Source of the DNA: Bacteroidaceae bacterium
Lineage (GTDB): Bacteria; Bacteroidota; Bacteroidia; Bacteroidales; Bacteroidaceae
Assembly: GCA_017558165.1 (NCBI GenBank)
Contig: JAFYWE010000039.1
Span: forward strand, 1 to 5,410
Direction: 5' to 3'
DNA length: 5,410 nucleotides
The notes under the pieces were generated by a model. It saw only the letters and a program-made list of their open reading frames with translations, was not told the origin of the DNA and made no database searches. The position numbers and the translations under genes are program-made. Shown here piece after piece: positions 1 to 5,273 of this stretch (its first letter is position 1; the number at the start of each line of letters is the position of its first letter).

Positions 1-145
1 CGCTGTTTCGTTGTTTTTTATATTCAAAAATGTCTGTTTTCTTCTTTTTCTCGGTTACGTAGCCCGCTACGCGCCCTACAAAAAATAATAAAACACCCTA
101 TTTTTGCTCTATAAAAAACTTAACGATATAAATTTAAACAACTTC
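1..145 (-). mobile_element. MITE-like element, left copy, truncated by window edge
   Basis: Bases 1-134 are the exact reverse complement of 1185-1318 (134 of 134 by eye). The match continues to base 145 with only two mismatches, at 135 and 141. Read on the minus strand from 145, it starts GAAGTTGTTTAAATTT, the same terminal repeat that bounds the complete copy at 1174-1363. The far end lies outside the window; about 45 bases are missing by comparison with that copy. The element edge abuts TTA at 146-148, which is both the expected target duplication and the stop codon of the neighbouring minus-strand gene. The core holds the hairpin CGTAG-CCCG-CTACG at 58-71. No open reading frame inside looks real, so this is a non-autonomous element. 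Its assignment to a transposon family is inference. Confidence 0.75.
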
Positions 146-961
146 TTACTCCTGGGCAAAAACCTTATCGTAGAAGTTGTTGCAAGCCTCGTAGTACTCC
201 TCATCGGCAGGCTTTGGCAACACAGGGATACCAAGAGACTCGGCGTAGGCGATAAGTTCGGGCGACACGTTGTCACCGTTCACGATAACGCCGTCGCAGA
301 ACTTGATTGCAAGCTTCGCGAGCTCGTTATATGTCACAGGAACCGAGATACCGTCAACAACATCCTCACTCATATCCTTGAGAATGAGCTTCTGCAGGAA
401 GTTATCGGGCAGGTTCTCGTTGAAGTTATCATCATACAGTGAAATCACCACCTTTGAATCGCGGAACGAAGGCTCCTCGTTGTATGCCTTCTTCACGTAA
501 AGTGGAGCAAGAGCCGAAATCCAACCGTGGCAATGGATTACCTCGGGGCACCAGCGCAGTTTCTTCACAGTCTCAAGGACACCGCGTGCAAAGAAAATCG
601 TACGCTCGTCATTGTCATCGTACTCCACGCCGTTCTCGTCGGTTGTCATCGAACGGTTATGGAAATAGTCATCGTTGTCAATGAAGTATACCTGCATACG
701 TGCGGCCTGCAACGATGCCACCTTGATTATCAATGGATGGTCGGTATCGTCAATGATAAGGTTCATGCCCGAAAGGCGTATAACCTCATGCAACTGGTTG
801 CGTCTCTCGTTGATGATACCCCACTTTGGAGTGAAGATTCTTATCTCTTTACCGGAGTCCTGTGTTGCCTGTGGCAAGTGACGTCCGGTATTTGCCATCA
901 GTGACTCAGGCACGAATGGTGTAATTTCCTGTGTAATAAATAAAATTCTGTTCGCTTTCAT
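146..961 (-). CDS. Short glycogen/starch synthase-like protein (GT5 N-terminal domain only)
   Basis: The 271-aa protein resembles the N-terminal ADP-glucose synthase domain (Glyco_transf_5) of bacterial glycogen synthases. Residues 5-15 form the first strand (RILFITQEITP). Residues 41-48 (RIFTPKWG) match the family's conserved P-x-Y/W-G segment, and HCHGWISALAPLY (143-155) matches the family's H-x-H-x-W region. The C-terminal GT-B nucleotide-sugar domain of the usual protein of about 480 aa is absent. The canonical KTGGL substrate-binding loop near residue 15-20 is replaced by SLMANTG (20-26). I recall full-length Bacteroides homologues of about 270 aa with the same C-terminus (CNNFYDKV-like), beside panC, so this is probably a complete short paralogue and not a broken gene. 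Catalysis by the classical mechanism is doubtful; a regulatory or carbohydrate-binding role is only a guess. It has its own promoter (997-1028) and is divergent from panC. The stop codon TAA touches the left mobile element. Confidence 0.82.
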   Translation of the reverse strand: MKANRILFITQEITPFVPESLMANTGRHLPQATQDSGKEIRIFTPKWGIINERRNQLHEVIRLSGMNLIIDDTDHPLIIKVASLQAARMQVYFIDNDDYFHNRSMTTDENGVEYDDNDERTIFFARGVLETVKKLRWCPEVIHCHGWISALAPLYVKKAYNEEPSFRDSKVVISLYDDNFNENLPDNFLQKLILKDMSEDVVDGISVPVTYNELAKLAIKFCDGVIVNGDNVSPELIAYAESLGIPVLPKPADEEYYEACNNFYDKVFAQE

Positions 962-996
962 CTTTTAAATCAACCACGGATATAGTCCGCGTGTCG

Positions 997-1028
997 CAAA
1001 ATTACAAAAAAAATGCCAATGTGGCAAA
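997..1028 (-). promoter_or_regulatory. Bacteroidota-type promoter of the glycogen synthase-like gene
   Basis: On the minus strand, TTTG (1028-1025) is followed after exactly 20 bases by TAATTTTG (1004-997). This is a perfect match to the Bacteroidota consensus -33 TTTG, 19-21 bases, -7 TAnnTTTG. Transcription would start near 990, leaving a leader of about 30 nt before the ATG at 961. The -33 box overlaps a small palindrome (TGCCA-ATG-TGGCA, 1014-1026), so a repressor could plausibly compete there. Confidence 0.75.
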
Positions 1029-1134
1029 TTGAATGCGGTTTTTAAGTGTTTTTATGCCAAAACCGCGTTGATTTACAGATATTAACAACCGTTTTGCGCA
1101 GAACTGGCAACAATTTGCCACGCTAAAGATAGCG
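1014..1134. promoter_or_regulatory. Cluster of small palindromes in the divergent intergenic region
   Basis: Four inverted repeats lie close together: TGCCA-ATG-TGGCA (1014-1026), GCGGTTTT with AAAACCGC (1035-1042 and 1059-1066), TGGCAA-CAAT-TTGCCA (1105-1120) and CGCTA-AAGA-TAGCG (1121-1134). The half-site TGCCA/TGGCA occurs five times between 1014 and 1120 (1014, 1022, 1055, 1105, 1116). The first palindrome overlaps the -33 box of the minus-strand promoter. This looks like operator DNA for a dimeric regulator, but no regulator is identified. The flanking 1135-1173 is AT-rich with no recognised signal. Confidence 0.35.
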
Positions 1135-1173
1135 CCACGACGCAGTCGCGATGAAATATTTTTATTTTATTTA

Positions 1174-1363
1174 GAAGCTGTTTTAATTTATATCGTTAAG
1201 TTTTTTATAGAGCAAAAATAGGGTGTTTTATTATTTTTTGTAGGGCGCGTAGCGGGCTACGTAACCGAGAAAAAGAAGAAAACAGACATTTTTGAATATA
1301 AAAAACAACGAAACAGCGACTTACAGTATAAGAAAAACTTTTTTTAGAAATTTAAGCAGCTTC
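1174..1363 (+). mobile_element. Complete 190-bp MITE-like element, right copy
   Basis: The element begins GAAGCTGTTTTAATTT (1174-1189) and ends AAATTTAAGCAGCTTC (1348-1363). These are terminal inverted repeats matching at 14 of 16 positions. It is flanked on both sides by TTA (1171-1173 and 1364-1366), consistent with a 3-bp target duplication. The interior has no credible coding sequence. Its core at 1243-1264 carries the hairpin CGTAG-CGGG-CTACG. Bases 1185-1318 are repeated perfectly in inverse orientation at 1-134. The short size, terminal repeats, duplication and multiple copies fit a miniature inverted-repeat transposable element. A TNA duplication with CTGTTT-type ends is reminiscent of IS5-superfamily transposons, but the mobilising transposase is not in the window and this link is inference. 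Confidence 0.75.
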
Positions 1364-1366
1364 TTA

Positions 1367-1398
1367 TTTCTTTTTATGGGCAATTGTTTGTTACTTTG
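1367..1398 (+). promoter_or_regulatory. Probable panC-panD promoter
   Basis: TTACTTTG (1391-1398) resembles the Bacteroidota -7 box TAnnTTTG with one mismatch, and is followed by CACCCGC. Twenty bases upstream is TTTC (1367-1370), one mismatch from the -33 TTTG. The predicted start of transcription near 1405 leaves a leader of about 46 nt before the ATG at 1451. The -33 box begins on the base after the target duplication of the mobile element, so the insertion lies immediately against this promoter. Confidence 0.5.
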
Positions 1399-1414
1399 CA
1401 CCCGCAAAACGAAA

Positions 1415-1432
1415 AGCCCCCTTACGGGGACT
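1415..1432 (+). other. Small hairpin in the panC leader
   Basis: CCCC (1418-1421), loop TTAC, GGGG (1426-1429), extended across one mismatch by AG and CT, forms a GC-rich hairpin 18 bases before the panC start. No T-tract follows, so it is not a terminator. It matches no riboswitch I recognise. It could affect mRNA stability or translation. Confidence 0.25.
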
Positions 1433-1450
1433 CGTCAAAAGATTGATGGG

Positions 1451-2302
1451 ATGAAAGTAATCAGTACAATTAATGAATTGAAGAGCATGCTCGACGAGTG
1501 CCGTGCGGCAGGCAAGAGCATAGGACTCGTACCCACGATGGGTGCGCTCCACCAGGGCCACGCATCGCTTGTGGAGCGTTCGGTAAAAGAGAACGACGTT
1601 ACCGTTGTGAGCGTTTTCGTAAACCCCACACAGTTCAACGACAAGAACGACCTGAAGAACTACCCACGCACCCTGGAGGCCGACTGCGCCTTGCTTGAGA
1701 AGGTGGGAGCCACAATAACATTCGCACCTACAGTAGAGGAGATGTACCCCACCGAGGATACACGCCAATTCTCATTTGCACCCATAGACACCGTGATGGA
1801 AGGCGCCTGCCGTCCAGGCCATTTCAACGGCGTCGCCCAGATTGTGAGCAAGCTGTTCTATGCTGTGGAGCCCGACAAGGCATACTTCGGCGAGAAGGAT
1901 TTCCAGCAGCTTGCCATCATCCGCGAGATGGTGCGCCAACTCGACCTCAAGCTACAGATCGTGGGTTGCCCCATTGTACGCGAGGCCGACGGCCTGGCAA
2001 TGAGCAGCCGCAACACCCTGCTGAGTGCCGAGGAGCGTGAGCGCGCACTTACCATATCACGTGCACTCTTCGCCAGCCTTGAGCATGCCAAGGAGAACAC
2101 CCTTGCCGCTACAAAGGCATTCGTTGAGGAGATCATCAACAGCACCCCTGGACTGGAGCTCGAATATTACCAGATAGTTGACGGCAACACCCTGCAGGAG
2201 ATAAGCGAGTGGGACGACAGCGACTACGTAGTCGGTTGCATCGCACTGTTCTGCGGAAAGATTCGCCTTATTGATAACATTAAATACAAAGGAGGGAAAT
2301 AA
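1451..2302 (+). CDS. panC: Pantothenate synthetase (pantoate--beta-alanine ligase)
   Basis: This 283-aa cytoplasmic enzyme joins pantoate and beta-alanine using ATP, via a pantoyl-adenylate, to give pantothenate, the precursor of coenzyme A. Family signatures are in order: PTMGALHQGH (28-37) with the nucleotide-binding HxGH motif, FVNPTQF (56-62), RPGHFNGV (121-128), GEKDFQQL (147-154) and the KMSKS-like MSSRN (184-188). The reading frame is open back to an ATG at 1292. That extension is rejected because it is translated from the mobile element and the promoter, and the predicted transcript starts near 1405. The ATG at 1451 gives the normal family length and aligns with the E. coli start. No clear Shine-Dalgarno sequence precedes it, which is usual in Bacteroidota. 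It is two bases from panD and clearly co-transcribed. Confidence 0.96.
   Translation: MKVISTINELKSMLDECRAAGKSIGLVPTMGALHQGHASLVERSVKENDVTVVSVFVNPTQFNDKNDLKNYPRTLEADCALLEKVGATITFAPTVEEMYPTEDTRQFSFAPIDTVMEGACRPGHFNGVAQIVSKLFYAVEPDKAYFGEKDFQQLAIIREMVRQLDLKLQIVGCPIVREADGLAMSSRNTLLSAEERERALTISRALFASLEHAKENTLAATKAFVEEIINSTPGLELEYYQIVDGNTLQEISEWDDSDYVVGCIALFCGKIRLIDNIKYKGGK
2290..2295 (+). promoter_or_regulatory. Strong Shine-Dalgarno site for panD
   Basis: AGGAGG lies inside the last codons of panC (Lys-Gly-Gly-Lys-stop), nine bases before the ATG at 2305. Strong Shine-Dalgarno sites are uncommon in Bacteroidota. This one supports 2305 over the later in-frame ATG at 2317 as the panD start, and suggests independent loading of ribosomes on the downstream gene. 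Confidence 0.6.
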
Positions 2303-2304
2303 GT

Positions 2305-2649
2305 ATGTTGTTGAATATGCTGAAATCAAAGATACACTGCGCCACAGTAACCGAGGCCAACCTTCACTACATGGGCAGCATCACCATCGACGAGGCGTTG
2401 ATGGAGGCTACCGGAATGATTGAAGGCGAGCAGGTACACGTCGTGAACAACAGCAACGGCGAGCGCATTGTCACATATATAATCAAGGGTGAGCGCGGTT
2501 CGGGCGTCATCTGCCTCAACGGTGCCGCAGCCCACAAGTTCCAGCCGGGAGACATTGTCATCATCATGGCATATGCAGCAATGAGCCCTGAGGAGGCCGC
2601 GTCATTCAAGCCAAAGGTAATAATCCCCGACAGACACAACAGGATCTGA
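2305..2649 (+). CDS. panD: Aspartate 1-decarboxylase proenzyme
   Basis: This 114-aa proenzyme of the pyruvoyl-dependent decarboxylase makes beta-alanine from L-aspartate and supplies the second substrate of PanC. The self-cleavage site is visible as HYMGS (21-25): cleavage between Gly24 and Ser25 would leave a small beta chain and an alpha chain whose N-terminal serine becomes the pyruvoyl group. Residues known to matter in the E. coli enzyme fall at identical numbers: Lys9, Tyr22, Arg54, Tyr58 and Asn72, with NGAAAH at 72-77. That register also confirms the start at 2305. The C-terminus is about 12 residues shorter than in E. coli, which does not touch the active site. It is translated from the panC transcript, with a two-base gap between the genes, and ends before a strong terminator. 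Confidence 0.97.
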   Translation: MLLNMLKSKIHCATVTEANLHYMGSITIDEALMEATGMIEGEQVHVVNNSNGERIVTYIIKGERGSGVICLNGAAAHKFQPGDIVIIMAYAAMSPEEAASFKPKVIIPDRHNRI

Positions 2650-2668
2650 TTGTACAGGACGCATACAT

Positions 2669-2707
2669 CAGCAGGGAAGGAGATTACTCTTTCCCTGCTG
2701 TCTTTTT
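2669..2707 (+). terminator. Intrinsic terminator of the panC-panD operon
   Basis: A 14-bp stem (2669-2682 with 2687-2700, one G-T pair) closes a four-base ATTA loop and is followed directly by TCTTTTT. It starts 20 bases after the panD stop codon. This is a classic Rho-independent terminator for the plus strand. Confidence 0.93.
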
Positions 2708-2750
2708 AGGCAAAGGCATCATTTGACCCCAAATTCATTCCCAGAGAAGA

Positions 2751-2857
2751 TGTCATCCTGAGCGAAGTGAAGGATCTCAAGAATACGCGTAAAACAGAGA
2801 TACTTGACTTTGGCCCCTACGGGCGTTGACCGTTGGTTCGCCATACTCAGCATGACA
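2751..2857. repeat. REP-like imperfect inverted-repeat element
   Basis: The outer arms TGTCATCCTGAG (2751-2762) and CTCAGCATGACA (2846-2857) are inverted copies with one mismatch. Further in, AAGGATCTC (2770-2778) is matched by the inverse of GAGATACTT (2798-2806), also with one mismatch. Between these lies a GCCC-CTAC-GGGC hairpin (2813-2824). The TGTCATCCTGAGCGAAG motif is one I recall as recurring between genes in many Bacteroidales genomes, usually as long hairpins. This copy looks decayed. It sits between the convergent panD and porin genes, has no coding potential, and only one copy is present in the window. Confidence 0.6.
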
Positions 2858-2872
2858 ACCCACGCCGGCTCA

Positions 2873-2894
2873 ACAGCCATACAGCTGTCTTTTT
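2873..2894 (+). terminator. Weak terminator-like hairpin, plus strand
   Basis: ACAGC (2873-2877), loop CATACA, GCTGT (2884-2888), followed by CTTTTT. The five-base stem is weak. The T-tract is on the plus strand, so it could stop residual panCD read-through before it runs antisense into the porin gene. It does not serve the minus-strand porin gene, which ends here. Confidence 0.3.
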
Positions 2895-2895
2895 A

Positions 2896-4179
2896 TCAGA
2901 AATCATACCTTGCCGACAGGTTCACGCGGTTTGCGTTGAACGTCTTGTTGTCAAAGTCCATGCGCCATCCGTGCAGATACTCCACACCCAGCTGCATGTT
3001 GTCAGTGACATTGTAGAAGAGGTTTGCAACGGCATACTGTCCTTTGCGGAAGCCCTCGGGGTGCGCCGTGCCATAGCCGTTACGTGAGTGGAGGACAGTC
3101 TGGCTATAGGTTGCCGAAGCGAACCACTTGGAGCTGAAATTGTACTGCACGCCGGCATACCACGCCTCGCAGGCAAGCATCATAGCCCTACCCGGAGCCT
3201 CGGGATTAGGTACCACATCCACACCTATGTTGGATACATTGTTCACAAGCGAACCGATACCCTCGCCCACCGTGAACTGTCCCATCAACTGCACCTTGCC
3301 CATTGTGGCAAGCATGCTCGCCTGGGCACCCCAGCCCACCTTGTCGGTATCCTCGCCAAGCACCTTATCGGTGTACGAGATGTCACGCAATATGGCACCA
3401 AGACGCAAGTGGTTGTTCACATCGTTGTTCAGATTGTACTGCACAAAGACAGGCACGTTAGGACAGCGCTGCGCACCCACGCTAAAGAGCTCGTTACCCG
3501 TAGCGTTCACGTCGGGAGCCTCAAGGCCAATACCCATTGAGAGACCGAAGTCGAATCCATACTTGAACATGGCCTGCGTAGAGCGGTAGAAAGTCATACC
3601 GCAAGGACCGCCATAGTCAATGGTGTTAGGCACCGCCGCAAGATCCATGAAGGAACCCACCGTGTAACCCAATGTAAAGTACCTGGTGCTCATGTAGGCA
3701 TTACGCAGTTTGAATCCCAGGCCCTGCCCACGCCAATCACCCGAGGTGAAGACAACGAAATCGCCCAATATCCTGCTCGTGCCCACCAGTTTGAGAAACA
3801 GGGTTGAGTTGCTCATGTCCATGCGGTACTGGCTCGACGGAGACCCGTTGCGCTGTATGGCCGACGGGAGGAAGTCAACATTATCAACAGCCTTGTCAAA
3901 GTCATACTCAATCTTTGTCTGCAGGTATCCGCCAATACCCAGAGCCCACTTGCCCTCCTGGTCGACGAGCACGAAGCGCGGTGCACGCGGGTCATGGATA
4001 TACGTGCTCTGCGTGTTCTGGAAAATCTCCACCACATCGGGAGCCTCATTCACAGTCTCACTGATACAGATTATAGGCGTGGCATCGTCAGGAATCTGCA
4101 CCCATTGTTGCGCACCGGCAGTCACTGCAGTCGACAACACAAGTGCCGACATCAATGTTCTTTTGATAAATTTCTCCAT
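2896..4179 (-). CDS. Outer-membrane beta-barrel protein, DcaP-like porin
   Basis: This 427-aa protein has a Sec signal peptide (KR at 6-7, hydrophobic 9-20, likely cut after AGA at 21-23). A region of about 50 residues precedes the first strand GIGGYLQTKIEYDF (81-94). Alternating aromatic and small residues follow throughout, and the chain ends in RYDF with the C-terminal phenylalanine recognised by the BAM machinery. GYTVGSFMDLAAVPNTIDYGGP (171-192) resembles the conserved segment of DcaP-type and related porins, in which Phe-Met-Asp and Thr-Ile-Asp recur. It is therefore likely a diffusion channel for small, perhaps anionic, solutes; the substrate cannot be told from sequence. No TonB box or SusD partner is present, so it is not a SusC-type transporter. 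The divergent AraC gene is a candidate regulator. A generic Porin_O_P-type barrel is the main alternative. Confidence 0.72.
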   Translation of the reverse strand: MEKFIKRTLMSALVLSTAVTAGAQQWVQIPDDATPIICISETVNEAPDVVEIFQNTQSTYIHDPRAPRFVLVDQEGKWALGIGGYLQTKIEYDFDKAVDNVDFLPSAIQRNGSPSSQYRMDMSNSTLFLKLVGTSRILGDFVVFTSGDWRGQGLGFKLRNAYMSTRYFTLGYTVGSFMDLAAVPNTIDYGGPCGMTFYRSTQAMFKYGFDFGLSMGIGLEAPDVNATGNELFSVGAQRCPNVPVFVQYNLNNDVNNHLRLGAILRDISYTDKVLGEDTDKVGWGAQASMLATMGKVQLMGQFTVGEGIGSLVNNVSNIGVDVVPNPEAPGRAMMLACEAWYAGVQYNFSSKWFASATYSQTVLHSRNGYGTAHPEGFRKGQYAVANLFYNVTDNMQLGVEYLHGWRMDFDNKTFNANRVNLSARYDF

Positions 4180-4251
4180 AATTGTAGGTATTTGAAATTA
4201 TACAGAAACTAAACACCGTAAGGCACTTTTTGTTCCGCCACATGTAGCTAC

Positions 4252-4264
4252 CAACCACAAAGTA
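4252..4264 (-). promoter_or_regulatory. Possible porin gene promoter (-7-like box)
   Basis: On the minus strand TACTTTG (4264-4258) is one base short of the consensus TAnnTTTG, and no proper -33 box stands at the right distance. It would leave a leader of about 70 nt. This is the best candidate between the divergent genes, but it is weak. Confidence 0.22.
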
Positions 4265-4308
4265 CAAACTTTTTCACTCATTTGCATGATTTTTCGCCGG
4301 TTTGTCAT

Positions 4309-4316
4309 TATATTTG
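4309..4316 (+). promoter_or_regulatory. -7 box of the AraC-family gene promoter
   Basis: TATATTTG is a perfect match to the Bacteroidota -7 consensus TAnnTTTG. It would start transcription near 4322, about 20 bases before the ATG at 4344. The expected -33 position (about 4285-4288) reads CATG; a TTTG lies at 4281-4284, four bases too far upstream. A weak -33 would fit a gene that needs activation. Confidence 0.45.
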
Positions 4317-4343
4317 AACTGAAGCTCAAAAGCACAAGAGACC

Positions 4344-5255
4344 ATGGAACAAGATACCAAGACAACCGAGAAGGCCGCGACCTTCAAGTACCTGCAGGTT
4401 GCACCGCGCGACAAGTCGTGGGGACTTGCAGTCACCACAGCGGGATTCCAGCATATAAAGCCCGGCGAGGGTTACACCCTGTCGACACACCCCGACGGCT
4501 ACAGTTTCCCAGAGAACAGACGCCGCGTGCTCAACGAGTACCAGCTCATATATATAACAAGAGGAGCGGGCTACTTTGAGAGTGCCTCATGCTCAAGGAC
4601 AAGGATTGAGGCCGGAATGATGTTCATGCTATTCCCCAGCGAATGGCACACGTTCGCACCCGACCCCGAGACCGGATGGGACGACCACTGGATAGGTTTC
4701 AACGGCTCTTTCATGGACGACAAGATAAGGACAGGCTTCTTCACCTTCAAGAACTGCGTGTTCCGCGTGGGCGTCGACGACCGCCTCACGAACACCTACC
4801 ATGAGATACTCGACCTGATATCTGACGGCAAGAAAGGATACCAGCAGATTGTGGCCAGCCTCACCATATCACTCATTGGCAGGCTCTACTACGAGGACCT
4901 CAACCACTCGTTCGGCAACAGCTACATCATGCGCATAATAAACCAGGCCAAGGCAATGATGAAAGAGGACCTTGCCGGCGAAAAGGACATTGAGTGCATT
5001 GCAGCCTCACTCGACATCAGCTACTCGCTGTTCCGTCGCGAGTTCAAGAACAGGTGCGGCATATCACCCGGACAGTACCGCCAGGAGCTCAAGCTGGCCA
5101 AGGCAAAGGAGCTGCTCTACTCTACCAACCTGAGCGTGGCCGAGATATCCTCGAAGCTCCACTTCGAGAACATCGGGCAGTTCTCGACCTTCTTCAAGAA
5201 GAAGACAGGCGTACCGCCGCTCACGTTCCGCAAGAAAGGCCCGCAAGAGTTATGA
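4344..5255 (+). CDS. AraC-family transcriptional regulator
   Basis: This 303-aa cytoplasmic DNA-binding protein has two parts. Residues about 25-125 form an AraC-type cupin sensor domain, including NEYQLIYITRGAGYFES (64-80), the GMMFMLFPSEWHTF segment (91-104) and DDHWIGFNG (113-121). Residues about 194-298 form the AraC/XylS double helix-turn-helix domain. Its first HTH is around DIECIAASLDISYSLFRREF (215-234) and its second around SVAEISSKLHFENIGQFSTF (264-283), followed by the family's typical F-K-K-x-x-G-x-x-P-x-x-F/Y ending (284-295). The layout suggests a small-molecule, often sugar-responsive, activator; the ligand is unknown. It is divergent from the porin gene with a 164-bp shared region, making that gene a natural target, though this is inferred from position. 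The start at 4344 follows a -7 box by a short leader. The element copy begins 18 bases after the stop codon. Confidence 0.93.
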   Translation: MEQDTKTTEKAATFKYLQVAPRDKSWGLAVTTAGFQHIKPGEGYTLSTHPDGYSFPENRRRVLNEYQLIYITRGAGYFESASCSRTRIEAGMMFMLFPSEWHTFAPDPETGWDDHWIGFNGSFMDDKIRTGFFTFKNCVFRVGVDDRLTNTYHEILDLISDGKKGYQQIVASLTISLIGRLYYEDLNHSFGNSYIMRIINQAKAMMKEDLAGEKDIECIAASLDISYSLFRREFKNRCGISPGQYRQELKLAKAKELLYSTNLSVAEISSKLHFENIGQFSTFFKKKTGVPPLTFRKKGPQEL

Positions 5256-5273
5256 TATCATAATAACGGTTAA

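Noticed and set aside
99..106. TATTTTTG, a -7-like box inside the element (also at 1213-1220 on the minus strand)
   Set aside because: It fits TAnnTTTG, but no -33 TTTG stands at the right distance in either copy and the DNA is AT-rich, so chance is likely.
527..904. 125-codon plus-strand frame opposite the glycogen synthase-like gene
   Set aside because: It mirrors the real minus-strand gene and has no recognisable protein features.
1..1320. Site-specific invertible promoter switch of the Bacteroides capsule type
   Set aside because: The repeats are 134 bp or longer and end in transposon-like termini, whereas phase-variable switches use short repeats. No recombinase gene is near. Only homologous inversion remains possible.
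1..1363. Composite transposon carrying the glycogen synthase-like gene
   Set aside because: No transposase is present, and the gene and panCD neighbourhood look like a native Bacteroidales arrangement. Independent element insertions explain the flanks better.
1415..1432. Riboswitch in the panC leader
   Set aside because: The leader is under 50 nt with one short hairpin, too small for a known riboswitch class.
1292..1450. N-terminal extension of PanC from the upstream in-frame ATG
   Set aside because: It is translated from the mobile element and promoter sequence, has no resemblance to PanC, and lies upstream of the predicted transcript start. The ATG at 1451 gives normal length and alignment.
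3088..3589. Open frames of about 150 codons on the plus strand opposite the porin gene
   Set aside because: They are antisense shadows of a well-supported minus-strand barrel protein. They show no domain, promoter or start signal.
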